Assembly (NCBI RefSeq): GCF_001444405.1
Contig: NZ_CP013188.1
Span: 868,001 to 932,000 of the forward strand
Source: Pseudoalteromonas phenolica
Lineage (GTDB): Bacteria; Pseudomonadota; Gammaproteobacteria; Enterobacterales; Alteromonadaceae
Direction of reading: 5' to 3'
Length of the DNA stretch: 64,000 bases
The notes under the pieces are model-generated. The model made no database searches and had not been told where the DNA came from. It saw only the letters and a program-made list of their open reading frames with translations. This document shows, in pieces, positions 17,702-25,938 of the stretch. How positions within the stretch are numbered: the stretch's first letter is position 1; the number at the start of each line of letters is the position of its first letter. The translations under genes and the position numbers were made by a program.

Positions 17702-18562
17702 ATGCTAACGATTTCAAAAGAACTAGAACAAGAATTACAACAAAAAATCCAAGCGTCGGGCGGTGTTATTGAAAAGTCAGTGCTAGATGCGTTAATGGTA
17801 AAGTTTGATATAGAAATCAAACTCCTTTTACAAAATCTTTTACCTATAGCCGCAAGTTTCTCAATTGCACCGATTTCTAATTTTAACGTCGGTGCGATTG
17901 CTTATAGTAACACTTCAGGTTGTGCTTACATCGGGTCTAATTTAGAGTTTAATCATTCAGCGTTATGCTTAGTTGTCCATGCAGAACAGTCGGCTATCAA
18001 CACAGCTTGGCTAAATGGAGAAACTCAAATTTCTCACATCGCTATTACAGACGCGCCATGTGGTCATTGCAGACAGTTTATCAATGAAGTTAAGCAATCA
18101 GAACAAATTGAAATACTCTTACCTAACACCAATACATCATTAACAGAGTTGTTGCCTCATTCTTTTGGGCCAGCGGATCTTGGTAATCAGACGAGGCTTC
18201 TTGATATGTCAGAAGAACAAAACCCTGATTATAAACTACCGATTTCTCAAATGTTGTTTGAACATTATCAAGCCTCTTATGCGCCTTATTCTGGTAATAA
18301 ATCAGCAGTAGAGATCAGAACCGTTCAGCATGGTAATTTTTACGGTCGCTATGCCGAAAACGTGGCGTACAACCCGAGTCTTTCACCGTTGCAAAGCGCA
18401 TTAAGTCAAATGGCTCTTTCTGGATTAACAATAGATATGGTGGAAGTTACAGAGATTAATTTAGTAGAAACAGAGCAATTTAAAAATCAGTCAGGTGTTT
18501 CGGAAGTAGTACTTAATAGTTTTGAAGGTAACTTTGAAATAAATAAAGTGTATGTAAGTTAA
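17702..18562 (+). CDS. cdd: Cytidine deaminase (dimeric, Escherichia coli type)
   Basis: Hydrolyses cytidine and deoxycytidine to uridine and deoxyuridine in pyrimidine salvage. The ATG at 17702 (MLTISKELEQE) gives 286 residues, close to the E. coli enzyme, so the frame extending upstream to a TTG at 17612 is rejected. The zinc site is complete: HAEQSAINTAWLNGE supplies His and the proton-shuttling Glu, and PCGHCRQFINE supplies two Cys. The second, catalytically dead half typical of the two-domain form is present from about residue 190. Its neighbour udp, convergent on the other strand, takes the product further. Confidence 0.95.
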   Translation: MLTISKELEQELQQKIQASGGVIEKSVLDALMVKFDIEIKLLLQNLLPIAASFSIAPISNFNVGAIAYSNTSGCAYIGSNLEFNHSALCLVVHAEQSAINTAWLNGETQISHIAITDAPCGHCRQFINEVKQSEQIEILLPNTNTSLTELLPHSFGPADLGNQTRLLDMSEEQNPDYKLPISQMLFEHYQASYAPYSGNKSAVEIRTVQHGNFYGRYAENVAYNPSLSPLQSALSQMALSGLTIDMVEVTEINLVETEQFKNQSGVSEVVLNSFEGNFEINKVYVS

Positions 18563-18576
18563 TCTTACATACACTT
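18546..18576. terminator. Bidirectional terminator between cdd and udp
   Basis: Arms AAGTGTATGTAAG (18546-18558) and CTTACATACACTT (18564-18576) pair perfectly. The hairpin includes the cdd stop codon and serves both convergent genes. Confidence 0.75.
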
Positions 18577-18588
18577 AAATTCCAGAAG

Positions 18589-19356
18589 TTATGCTTTGTT
18601 GTTGTCTAAAACAATTTCAGCTGCTTTTAGAACAACATTAATTGCATTTCGTTCAATTTCTTGATGATCTACATTTGGAATTTCTTGACGAGTTCTGTTC
18701 ACTAAGACTCCAGCGATACAAGCCGCTTTCAACCCTAATGCTGCACACATAGTAAATAGAGTTGCAGACTCCATCTCATAGTTCATCACATTGAGTTTTT
18801 GCCACTCTTCACAACTTCCTTGGAAAGCTTTATTCACATAACCTGAATATGTGTCATAACGCTCTTGGCCAGGATAAAAAGTATCACTTGAAGCGGTAAT
18901 GCCAGCATGATACTTCACACCAATCTCTTCACATGCTTGCACCATTGCAGCGGTTGAATGGAAATCAGATACTGCAGGGTAGGATAGAGGGGCAAAATGT
19001 TGACTTGCACCATCTAGACGAACTGAAGCTGTGCTGACTAAAATGTCGCCTTCATTAATGTGAGGTTGGATAGCACCTGTCGTACCGATACGCAAAAAGG
19101 TTCTTATACCGAGTTGGGCTAGTTCTTCAACTGCGATTGAAGTTGAAGGTCCTCCGATACCTGTTGAGCAAATCACGACAGGTTGTTGTTTTAATTCTGC
19201 GAGGTAGACGTGAAATTCTCGAGTTTTAGCAAGACAAATACTGTTGTCTAACTTCTTAGCAATTCGCTCTGCCCTTTCAGGGTCACCAGGCACGATTGCT
19301 AAATTAGCACCATTCAATTGATCGGTGCTTAGGCCCAAATGAAATACCTTATCCAT
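18589..19356 (-). CDS. udp: Uridine phosphorylase
   Basis: Cleaves uridine with phosphate to uracil and ribose-1-phosphate. The product has 255 residues and reads almost like the E. coli enzyme: VFHLGLS, AIVPGDPERAERIA, CSTGIGGPSTSIAVEELAQLGIRTFLRIGTTGAI in sections, ASSDTFYPGQERYDT and VMNYEMESATLFTMCAALG. The phosphate-binding Gly/Arg residues and the ribose-binding Glu-Met-Glu are in place. Together with convergent cdd it forms a pyrimidine nucleoside salvage pair. I could not make out a convincing CRP or CytR site upstream. Confidence 0.96.
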   Translation of the reverse strand: MDKVFHLGLSTDQLNGANLAIVPGDPERAERIAKKLDNSICLAKTREFHVYLAELKQQPVVICSTGIGGPSTSIAVEELAQLGIRTFLRIGTTGAIQPHINEGDILVSTASVRLDGASQHFAPLSYPAVSDFHSTAAMVQACEEIGVKYHAGITASSDTFYPGQERYDTYSGYVNKAFQGSCEEWQKLNVMNYEMESATLFTMCAALGLKAACIAGVLVNRTRQEIPNVDHQEIERNAINVVLKAAEIVLDNNKA

Positions 19357-19513
19357 AGTAAACCTTATTTGTTATAAAACCGTAGTTTGAAAGATTAGCG
19401 CATAAAGTACAGGACAGATGTCCGATAGTCTTTGTTCGTGATCATGCAATTCCTTGCAAGATTGGAGTTGTTCTTCTAAACATTAATATAGCCGCAACAA
19501 AAAAGGGGTTATT

Positions 19514-20293
19514 ATGCCAGCTTCACCACCAATCGATAAAAACACAGAATTTGCTCGCTGTCTCGAAAGTAATAGAATTAGTTCACTTGCGCCGTTTCAT
19601 TGGTTATCGCTCGCGATAGCCGATATGGTGAGAGCACCAATGTTAAGTTTAATCTATGGGTTAGTATTTACTGCCATACCCGTTACTATTTTATACCTAA
19701 TTTATCAGCTAGATACACATTTAGTTATTCTTCCTGCAGCAGTAGCCTTTGCGCTTATTGGTCCTGCATTCGCCGCAGGTCTTTACGATGTTGCGTGGGA
19801 GCTAGAAAAAGGTCATAAACCAACATTAGGGCATAGCTTGAAGTCTATGTTCAGAAACCCTGCTGGAGAATGGGGGTTTGCGATACTTTTAATGGTCATT
19901 ATGATCGTCTGGATGCGACTAGCTGCTCTAGTGCATGCGCTTTATCCAAATGTACCTAATCCTACATTTGAACAATTGCAATCATTCTTGGCATTAGGAA
20001 GTTTGATAGGTGGAATACTATTAATGAGCGTCTTTGCTATTTCTGCGTTTACACCACAGATCATGATGGAGCGTCGAGTGGATATAATGACCGCGGTTGT
20101 TTCATCTATAAACGCAGTTAAAAATAACGCATCAGCAATGATAGTTTGGGCGTTTATCATACTTTTCTTAGTTTTATTTGGATTTGCTACTGGTGGTACA
20201 GCATTTATAGTGATTATGCCATTACTCAGCTATGCTAGTTGGCACGGTTACATTGCAATCATAAAAACTAAGAAACCAAGAGGTTATGAGTAA
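19514..20293 (+). CDS. DUF2189 family integral membrane protein
   Basis: The product has 259 residues with about five to six hydrophobic segments from residue 35 onward (for example MLSLIYGLVFTAIPVTILYL, VIWAFIILFLVLFGFATGG-like text). The text LAPFHWLSLAIADMVRAPMLSLIYGL and LPLLSYASWHGYIA-like end (here MPLLSYASWHGYIAI) is typical of DUF2189 membrane proteins found beside cytochrome oxidase genes in other bacteria. No such neighbour is here. An AAAAAGGGG ribosome site precedes the ATG. Function unknown. Confidence 0.8.
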   Translation: MPASPPIDKNTEFARCLESNRISSLAPFHWLSLAIADMVRAPMLSLIYGLVFTAIPVTILYLIYQLDTHLVILPAAVAFALIGPAFAAGLYDVAWELEKGHKPTLGHSLKSMFRNPAGEWGFAILLMVIMIVWMRLAALVHALYPNVPNPTFEQLQSFLALGSLIGGILLMSVFAISAFTPQIMMERRVDIMTAVVSSINAVKNNASAMIVWAFIILFLVLFGFATGGTAFIVIMPLLSYASWHGYIAIIKTKKPRGYE

Positions 20294-20320
20294 AATATTC
20301 ATTTTAATTGAATATTAAAT

Positions 20321-20351
20321 CAAAGGCGGTTTTGCAATAAAACTGCCTTTG
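20321..20351 (+). terminator. Candidate terminator hairpin after the DUF2189 gene
   Basis: Arms CAAAGGCGGTTTT (20321-20333) and AAAACTGCCTTTG (20339-20351) pair at 12 of 13 positions. There is no long T run, so efficiency is uncertain. Confidence 0.5.
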
Positions 20352-20413
20352 TTGACATACGACCCCATCGTGCTATATCTCTGCCCATATACAAAAATCC
20401 TGTTTTACCAGTT

Positions 20414-20438
20414 AACGTCTTTCACAACATAAGACGTT
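20414..20438. repeat. Inverted repeat upstream of arginase-family gene
   Basis: AACGTCTT (20414-20421) and AAGACGTT (20431-20438) are perfect inverted copies separated by 9 bases, about 140 bases before the start at 20578. The size and place fit a repressor operator. No regulator can be assigned. Confidence 0.4.
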
Positions 20439-20577
20439 GTATTTAAATAAATATATCTTACAGTTATAAATTTTACAGCGCATTTGTTTTGAATTTAAAA
20501 TGGATAAATAGGCTGGGTGAAACATTTTTTCTTAACAAAGTTTTAGCATGAATATGCAAAAGCAAATAGAGGTTTCT

Positions 20578-21690
20578 ATGAGTATTAGCAAAGAACAATA
20601 TTACAATAAAATGACCCAATGTTTATGTCCTCCTGGCGATGGTGTGTTTACTGTTAATACTGCAAAAGAACGAAAAGATGCATTACGCACAAAACTATAT
20701 GGCCAAACCGATGGCATTGAACAAATCTGGAAAGAGTCTTTGCTTAAAATCGAAGAAACAGATTACAAAGCCGCTATTTTAGGTATCAGTTCTGATTGTG
20801 GTGGCGGTATTTTACGTGGTGCTAACTGGGGACCATTATTTTTAAGAAGCACTTTGATAGAACAACAACCGCATGTTGAAGCGTTCGATTTAGGTGATGT
20901 TCGTGTTATTCCTCATCTTCTTCATGATAAATACCTAAATGAAGGAACAATAGAAAACTGTCAAAAGGCGCTTTATCAGAGCTCAAAGGAAGGTTATCAC
21001 GTATCGCCTTTATCTATCACTGAAGATGTATGTGATGGTTTCTATCAGCATTATCCTAATAAAGGTATTTTTGGAATTGGTGGTGATCACTCTATTAGCT
21101 ATCCGTTAACCAAATCGTACTTGAAAGCGAAAAGAGACGCAGGTAAACGAACGGCAATTATTCATTTTGACGCACATACTGACTTATTAGTTGAGCGTTT
21201 GGGTATTGACTTGTGCTTTGGCTCTTGGTGTACGCATATTCTTGAGTTCTTGCCTGCGCCACATCATCTAATTCAATTTGGCATTCGCTCAAGTGGCAAA
21301 GACAAGTCGCATTGGGAGTCAACATTTGGTGTAAAACAACATTGGGCACATGAAATTAGAGAACGCGGTGCTCAGACGATTGTTGATGAAGTCATAGCAC
21401 AATTGCAAGCAGATAATGTTGATGAGTTGTATGTTAGCTTTGATATTGATGCGTTAGACGAACAGTGGGCTTCTGCAACTGGCACGCCTGAAGGGAACGG
21501 TATGACGCCTGATGAAGCCATGGTTATATTAAAAGCATTATCTGAGCGTTTCCCAATTACAGGCGCTGATATGATGGAAATAGCTCCATTTACTGACAGT
21601 TCTTTAGTAGGCCAATCTAGTTCAGAAACAACTTTGCGAGAAGGCGCTAAAATATCAGCATTTCTTCTAGATGCTATTAATAAAAGTTAG
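20578..21690 (+). CDS. Arginase/agmatinase/formimidoylglutamase-family hydrolase
   Basis: A manganese-dependent ureohydrolase fold. Metal-site motifs are GIGGDHSISYP, IIHFDAHTDL and YVSFDIDALDEQW, with TGTPEGNGM for the substrate loop and TGADMMEIAPF near the end. The start ATG at 20578 (MSISKEQYYNK) is chosen because AGAGG lies 7 bases upstream, giving 370 residues; ATGs at 20548 and 20554 lack a ribosome site. At 370 residues it is longer than typical arginase or agmatinase (about 300), with an N-terminal extension of about 70 residues (CLCPPGDGVFTV). Substrate is not settled: arginine, agmatine, guanidinobutyrate or formimidoylglutamate are all possible, and no hut or arginine genes adjoin it. 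Confidence 0.85.
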   Translation: MSISKEQYYNKMTQCLCPPGDGVFTVNTAKERKDALRTKLYGQTDGIEQIWKESLLKIEETDYKAAILGISSDCGGGILRGANWGPLFLRSTLIEQQPHVEAFDLGDVRVIPHLLHDKYLNEGTIENCQKALYQSSKEGYHVSPLSITEDVCDGFYQHYPNKGIFGIGGDHSISYPLTKSYLKAKRDAGKRTAIIHFDAHTDLLVERLGIDLCFGSWCTHILEFLPAPHHLIQFGIRSSGKDKSHWESTFGVKQHWAHEIRERGAQTIVDEVIAQLQADNVDELYVSFDIDALDEQWASATGTPEGNGMTPDEAMVILKALSERFPITGADMMEIAPFTDSSLVGQSSSETTLREGAKISAFLLDAINKS

Positions 21691-21745
21691 GCTATATTAT
21701 TAGGTGGAAGGAGATATTCCTTTCACCTTTTTAATAGGGAGTGGT

Positions 21746-22453
21746 ATGAGAGCGCTTTTTTTAATAACTTTTTTTATTTTTTCGTTTAAGTCTTTTTCAT
21801 TTACTCTCAACGTTGTCACTGAGTTATTCCCTGCTTATCAGTATCTTGATAAATCCGGAAAGCTATCAGGTCCTACGGTAGAAATCGTTAAAAATGTTCT
21901 TGGCCATGCAAATATTGACTACAAATTGACATATGAGCCTTGGAATATTACCTATAATGCTTTGAAAAGGAATCCAGATACCTGTGTATTTTCAATTGGA
22001 AGAAATAATGAAAGGGAAGATATGTTCAATTGGGTCTTCCCTGTAGGACAGTTTACGAGTTCCTTTTACGCACTTAAAAGTCGGAATATTAATTTGGAAG
22101 TGCTTGAAGATGCGCTCAAATATAGAACGGCAGTGATCAGAAATAATTTTAGTCACCAATATCTCAAAGAACATGGTTTCACAGAACAATATCAATTGGT
22201 TGTAATTTCAAGTTTTAATAGAGTACTTGAAATTTTAGAAACAAGAAAAAATCAATTGGACCTAGTTGTGCTGAGTGACTCTCAAGTTCAAGATGCATCT
22301 TTGAACAACAAGCTAATGACACATCTTGAGCCTGTCTTACAGTTGGACCTCCAACAAAACAATATGCTCTACTTTGCATGTAACAAACAGGTACCTGATT
22401 ATATTATCAAAGACTTGGTTCAATCATATGATTCACTTTATAAAGCCAAGTAA
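21746..22453 (+). CDS. Periplasmic solute-binding protein, family 3-like
   Basis: The ATG at 21746 gives 235 residues with a signal peptide (MRALFLITFFIFSFKSFSF) and is preceded by AGGGAG. The mature part reads TLNVVTELFPAYQYLDKSGKLSG followed by PTVEIVKNVL and YEPWNITYNALKRNPDTCVFSIGRN, as in SBP_bac_3 (amino-acid binding fold) proteins of the kind common in Vibrio and Alteromonadales. No ABC transporter or sensor gene is attached, so it is probably a stand-alone binding protein. Its ligand and partner are unknown. Confidence 0.75.
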   Translation: MRALFLITFFIFSFKSFSFTLNVVTELFPAYQYLDKSGKLSGPTVEIVKNVLGHANIDYKLTYEPWNITYNALKRNPDTCVFSIGRNNEREDMFNWVFPVGQFTSSFYALKSRNINLEVLEDALKYRTAVIRNNFSHQYLKEHGFTEQYQLVVISSFNRVLEILETRKNQLDLVVLSDSQVQDASLNNKLMTHLEPVLQLDLQQNNMLYFACNKQVPDYIIKDLVQSYDSLYKAK

Positions 22454-22460
22454 TCAGAGT

Positions 22461-22700
22461 CTATTTTTTTATTGATGACCATTTAAAACCATGGAAGGTA
22501 TCAATGTAAAGCTGTTCAACCTTATCTCTCGCCCATGGCGTTTTTCTTAAAAACTTGAGACTAGATTTAATACTCGGGTCGTGAGTAAAACAACGAATAT
22601 TGACTATATTCCCCATCTCTTCCCAGCCTAGTTCAGCTTCAAGTTTTATTAATATTTCTTCAAGTTTTACACCATGCAGCGGGTTATTTGGTTGTTCCAT
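22461..22700 (-). CDS. VF530 family (DUF2132) small DNA-binding protein
   Basis: The product has 79 residues. The text NNPLHGVKLEEILIKLEAEL, then IRCFTHDPSIKSSLKFLRKT and PWARDKVEQLYID, matches the VF530/DUF2132 family closely. The name comes from the Vibrio fischeri structure, and nucleic-acid binding is a family prediction. It lies 18 bases after the DUF1496 gene on the same strand, so they likely share a transcript. Confidence 0.9.
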   Translation of the reverse strand: MEQPNNPLHGVKLEEILIKLEAELGWEEMGNIVNIRCFTHDPSIKSSLKFLRKTPWARDKVEQLYIDTFHGFKWSSIKK

Positions 22701-22718
22701 AAATAATGACTTCTTTAT

Positions 22719-23018
22719 TTAGTTAATTCTAATAGTTTTCTTTGGTTTATGAGGAATAGGGCGGCCATTTTCATCTGCAATTCGCCATTTTAACTCACCA
22801 GTAGTTTGATTATCGTATTTACTAGCGCATACAAAAGTTTTATCGGCCATCACGATTAAAGCACCTTCGCTATATTTGGCATCTTTGTACCAACAAACAG
22901 GAGTTAGGTTATCTAAAAATAAGTGTGTTTTATTAGATTTAGAGTTAGCTAAAACGGACTCTGGAATAAAAACAGAAAATAAAACTATAAAGATAAAACT
23001 AAATTTGTTGTATGTCAT
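22719..23018 (-). CDS. DUF1496 family (YnjH-like) exported protein
   Basis: The product has 99 residues with a signal peptide ending near VLA-NSK (about residue 24). The segment PVCWYKDAKYSEGALIVMADK followed by FVCAS matches DUF1496/YnjH, with two Cys that could form a disulphide. A TAGGAG site precedes the ATG. It is first in a two-gene unit with the VF530 gene. Function unknown. Confidence 0.75.
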   Translation of the reverse strand: MTYNKFSFIFIVLFSVFIPESVLANSKSNKTHLFLDNLTPVCWYKDAKYSEGALIVMADKTFVCASKYDNQTTGELKWRIADENGRPIPHKPKKTIRIN

Positions 23019-23109
23019 GGCATAACTCCTATTTTTAGCTAACCTTAGTTTAGTTCATGAAAACTTGAACCTATATTACCACAACAACAATAAATTAATG
23101 GGAGAGGTT

Positions 23110-23340
23110 ATGGCTATAGATAGTAATTTTATGGCTGAGTTGACACTTTTAGCAAAATTTCCGCGTTCAAGTATGCAAATGGGAATTAAAATTCATAAAG
23201 ATGCGGATCCAAATTTGATCGCTGCAGCTGAAAGGTTATATAAAAAGGGGGTTATTGACAGTCCTGACGGCGGATACTTGACTGATTTAGGCTTAGACTT
23301 GATTGGACACTTAGATCAAGTTCATTGTGCGCTTCAGTAA
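23110..23340 (+). CDS. TIGR02647 family small protein
   Basis: The product has 76 residues from the ATG at 23110, preceded by GGAGAGG; earlier in-frame starts (TTG 23065, ATG 23098) lack this. The text FMAELTLLAKFPRSSMQMGI, IHKDADPNLIAAAERLY and KKGVIDSPDGGYLTDLG matches the short conserved gammaproteobacterial family TIGR02647, possibly a helix-turn-helix-like protein. Its last bases form the left arm of a perfect terminator hairpin. Confidence 0.85.
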   Translation: MAIDSNFMAELTLLAKFPRSSMQMGIKIHKDADPNLIAAAERLYKKGVIDSPDGGYLTDLGLDLIGHLDQVHCALQ

Positions 23341-23354
23341 CGCACAATGAACTT
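23318..23354. terminator. Bidirectional terminator overlapping the TIGR02647 stop codon
   Basis: Arms AAGTTCATTGTGCG (23318-23331) and CGCACAATGAACTT (23341-23354) are perfectly complementary over 14 bases. The left arm encodes the last residues of the TIGR02647 protein, and the loop contains its stop. It also lies at the end of the convergent maiA gene. Confidence 0.75.
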
Positions 23355-23359
23355 CAAAA

Positions 23360-23986
23360 TTAAGTAGCGTCGAATTGATTTTCTGGCGCTGCATCAATAA
23401 AAGCTTTATGTGTATTACAATGATTATAAACAGCTTCTATTTTCGGGAATTGACTCATATCTACTTTAAAGCGAAGTGCATTAAAAACTTGAGGCACTAG
23501 ACATGCATCTGCAAGTGTCGGTTTATCGCCAAAACAAAATTTATCACCGTTTAGCATCGTTTCGATTTTCTTGAAGCCCTCAATAACCCAATGCCTATAC
23601 CATGTATTCTTTTGTTCATCATTTACGTTTAGTTCATTGGATAGGTATTTAAGAACTCGTAAATTATCTATTGGGTGTATGTCGCAAGCTATGGCATAAC
23701 AGAAGTTTCGTACTTGCGCTTTTTGCCATGGGTCATTCGGAAGTAGAGGCGTATCAGTATACGTTTCTTCTAACCACTCTAAAATTGCAAGAGATTGCCC
23801 CAAAACCCCTTGTTCAGTTTCTAAAGCAGGCAATAAACCCTGACTATTTTTATTGGTGTACTCTTCACCAGTTTGTTCTGATTTTAAAAGATTAACCGCT
23901 GACATTTCATGAGCTATATCTTTTAAATTTAATGCGATGCGTACTCTATACGCTGCAGAAGAGCGAAAATAGGTGTAAAGTTTCAT
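23360..23986 (-). CDS. maiA: Maleylacetoacetate isomerase
   Basis: A glutathione-dependent zeta-class GST that converts maleylacetoacetate to fumarylacetoacetate in tyrosine and homogentisate breakdown. It has 208 residues from the ATG at 23986 (MKLYTYFRSSAAYRVRIALN), preceded by AAGGATC. SSAAYRVRIALNLK is the zeta-class active-site motif (SSxxxRVRIAL), and GLLPALE, LGQSLAILEWLEETY and DACLVPQVFNALRF are also typical. It follows hmgA on the same strand after about 67 bases that hold a small hairpin. No fumarylacetoacetase gene is in the window. Confidence 0.93.
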   Translation of the reverse strand: MKLYTYFRSSAAYRVRIALNLKDIAHEMSAVNLLKSEQTGEEYTNKNSQGLLPALETEQGVLGQSLAILEWLEETYTDTPLLPNDPWQKAQVRNFCYAIACDIHPIDNLRVLKYLSNELNVNDEQKNTWYRHWVIEGFKKIETMLNGDKFCFGDKPTLADACLVPQVFNALRFKVDMSQFPKIEAVYNHCNTHKAFIDAAPENQFDAT

Positions 23987-24009
23987 ATTCAGATCCTTAT
24001 TCACGACAA

Positions 24010-24029
24010 AGGCACGCTATTGCGTGCCT
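24010..24029 (-). terminator. Hairpin between hmgA and maiA
   Basis: AGGCACGC and GCGTGCCT are perfect 8-base arms around a 4-base loop. On the minus strand it lies between hmgA and maiA with only a short T stretch, so it may be an attenuator that lowers maiA expression rather than a full stop. Confidence 0.5.
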
Positions 24030-24053
24030 AATATTTATAACATTATATAAAGC

Positions 24054-25349
24054 TTAGGCACCCTTGTAGTATTTTTTGATACCTTTCCAACAATCTAAAT
24101 AGTTTTGTTGTCTTTCTTTGCCTTCAAGTGCGTATTTTGTTGGAGATATCACATAACGAGACTCAAACATGAAAGCTAAAGTATTTTCATATCTTTGCGG
24201 CTCAAGCTCTGCATTTGATGCTTTCTCAAATACATCGGCTTCAGGGCCATGTGGAGACATACAGTTATGTAAACTCATACCACCTGGAACAAAACCATGC
24301 TCTTTTGCATCATACACACCTTCGATTAAGCCCATGAACTCACTCATAATGTTACGGTGATAATATGGTGGGCGGAAAGTGTCTTCAGCAACCATCCAAC
24401 GAGGAGGGAAGATCACAAAGTCGACATTGGCAACGCCGGCAGTACCTGATGGAGACGTCAAGACTGTAAAAATTGATGGATCCGGGTGGTCAAAACTGAC
24501 GGTGTTCATGACATTGAAACGCGAAAGGTCATATTTGTAAGGTGCACTATTACCTGTCCAAGCCACAACATCTAGTGGTGAATGACCAATGTCACAGCGG
24601 AAAAGGTTACCATTGAACTTGGCTACAAGCTCAAAATCACCTTCTAGATCTTCGAACGCAGCCACAGGATATTGGAAGTCACGTTCATTTGTGTAACCAT
24701 TAGCGCCAACAGGGCCTCGCTCAGGTAGAATGTAAGGATGACCATAGTTTTCGCAGATATAACCACGAATACTGTCGCCGATTACTTCAACTGAGAACTT
24801 GATACCTCTTGGAATAACCGCAATTTCGCCAGGCTTTACAGCAAGTTTACCGCATTCTGTGTGAAGAACCATTTTGCCTTGTTGAGGAACAAATAGCAAT
24901 TCTCCATCGGCATTATAAAAATAACGGCCTTGCATTGATTTGTTAGCTACATAGACATGGATACCGATACCAACTTGTCCATTTGCACTGCCATTTGCTG
25001 CCATGGTAACTAAGCCATCGACGAAGTCTGTTGCTTCATTTGGAATGTCTACAGGATTCCAGCGTAGCATAGTAGGGGGTGTTGGAACTTCAGTGATTGG
25101 TGCTGTTCTTAATAAACCATTGTCCATCGACGTGTAGTCACCTTGAACAACAGAAGGACGAATGCGATAAAACCAATTACGACGATTGTCAGCGCGAGGT
25201 GCAGTAAACGCAGTTACGTTAAATTGTTCTGCGTATAGGTCGTATTTTACTTTTTGTGGTGAGAACTGACCTATTGGTAAAGCACCTGGTAAAGCTTCGG
25301 TTTCAAATTCGTTTCCAAAACCTGTTAAGTATTGAAATTCTTTGCTCAT
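24054..25349 (-). CDS. hmgA: Homogentisate 1,2-dioxygenase
   Basis: Opens the ring of homogentisate with oxygen to give maleylacetoacetate, using non-haem iron. It has 431 residues from the ATG at 25349 (MSKEFQYLTGFGNEFETEAL), which has AAGGAGC upstream; the longer frame is rejected. Typical text includes PLDVVAWTGNSAPYKYDLSRF and FPPRWMVAEDTFRPPYYHRN. Iron ligands sit in YYHRNIMSEFMG and SLHNCMSPHGPEAD. The next step is the downstream gene maiA. A MarR gene is transcribed divergently with a palindrome between them, so repression by that protein is likely. Confidence 0.96.
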   Translation of the reverse strand: MSKEFQYLTGFGNEFETEALPGALPIGQFSPQKVKYDLYAEQFNVTAFTAPRADNRRNWFYRIRPSVVQGDYTSMDNGLLRTAPITEVPTPPTMLRWNPVDIPNEATDFVDGLVTMAANGSANGQVGIGIHVYVANKSMQGRYFYNADGELLFVPQQGKMVLHTECGKLAVKPGEIAVIPRGIKFSVEVIGDSIRGYICENYGHPYILPERGPVGANGYTNERDFQYPVAAFEDLEGDFELVAKFNGNLFRCDIGHSPLDVVAWTGNSAPYKYDLSRFNVMNTVSFDHPDPSIFTVLTSPSGTAGVANVDFVIFPPRWMVAEDTFRPPYYHRNIMSEFMGLIEGVYDAKEHGFVPGGMSLHNCMSPHGPEADVFEKASNAELEPQRYENTLAFMFESRYVISPTKYALEGKERQQNYLDCWKGIKKYYKGA

Positions 25350-25406
25350 AGAACTTGCTCCTTTGATGATTGCAATTAAGATACTCTCATGTGAGACTAT
25401 ATTCAA

Positions 25407-25419
25407 ATTGATAATCAAT
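25407..25419. promoter_or_regulatory. Palindrome between hmgA and the MarR gene
   Basis: ATTGATAATCAAT is a perfect 13-base palindrome with a central A. It lies between the two divergent genes, 58 bases from the hmgA start and 60 from the MarR start. This is the arrangement expected of an autoregulated MarR operator. Confidence 0.5.
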
Positions 25420-25478
25420 CTTTGCGTGTATACTTAAGTTTACAAAGGCGATGAAGTGCAGAAATAAAAAGACAGTTT

Positions 25479-25898
25479 ATGTTAGAAATTACAGAATTTT
25501 TACCTTATCAGCTTGTACATTTAGCTAATAAAGTAAGTGATGACTTTGCAAGAGTCTATAAAGAAGAAGCTAACTTAACCACACCTCAATGGCGAGTTAT
25601 GGCACATTTAGCACAAGAAAGCTTCACTGCTAAACAGTTAACCGACCTTGCTCGGATTGACAAATCAACTCTATCAAGAGCAATTAAACAATTAGAAACT
25701 AGAGGTTTTGTTGAGCTCAGAGCTGATGAAAGTGACAAACGTAGCAAAGTACTTATCTTAACGAATGAAGGATGTGAAGTTTACAGCAAGTTGTCAATTC
25801 TCGCTAAATCGTGGGAAAAATCGCTGTTGAAACACCTAACAGAAGATGAGCAACTAACATTAAAAGTTGTGTTACAAAAGCTGAATGAGCACATATAA
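25479..25898 (+). CDS. MarR family regulator, probable repressor of hmgA-maiA
   Basis: The product has 139 residues. The MarR winged helix is clear: TPQWRVMAHLAQESFTAKQL, ARIDKSTLSRAIKQLETRGF (recognition helix) and wing ADESDKRSKVLILTNEG. It is divergent from hmgA with a 13-base palindrome in the shared gap. MarR-type regulators called HmgS control hmgA-maiA in related Shewanella, as I recall, so the same role is inferred here. Confidence 0.85.
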   Translation: MLEITEFLPYQLVHLANKVSDDFARVYKEEANLTTPQWRVMAHLAQESFTAKQLTDLARIDKSTLSRAIKQLETRGFVELRADESDKRSKVLILTNEGCEVYSKLSILAKSWEKSLLKHLTEDEQLTLKVVLQKLNEHI

Positions 25899-25900
25899 AA

Positions 25901-25922
25901 AAGGCCAACGCATGTTGGCCTT
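25901..25922. terminator. Bidirectional terminator, MarR gene and TonB receptor gene
   Basis: AAGGCCAAC and GTTGGCCTT pair perfectly around GCAT. The A run on the left provides a T tail for the leftward receptor gene. Confidence 0.8.
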
Positions 25923-25938
25923 ACAATTTCAATTTAAT

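Noticed and set aside
19357..19513. Possible CRP site (GTGATCATG) upstream of udp and the DUF2189 gene
   Set aside because: Only half of the palindrome fits the TGTGA-N6-TCACA consensus; too weak to call.
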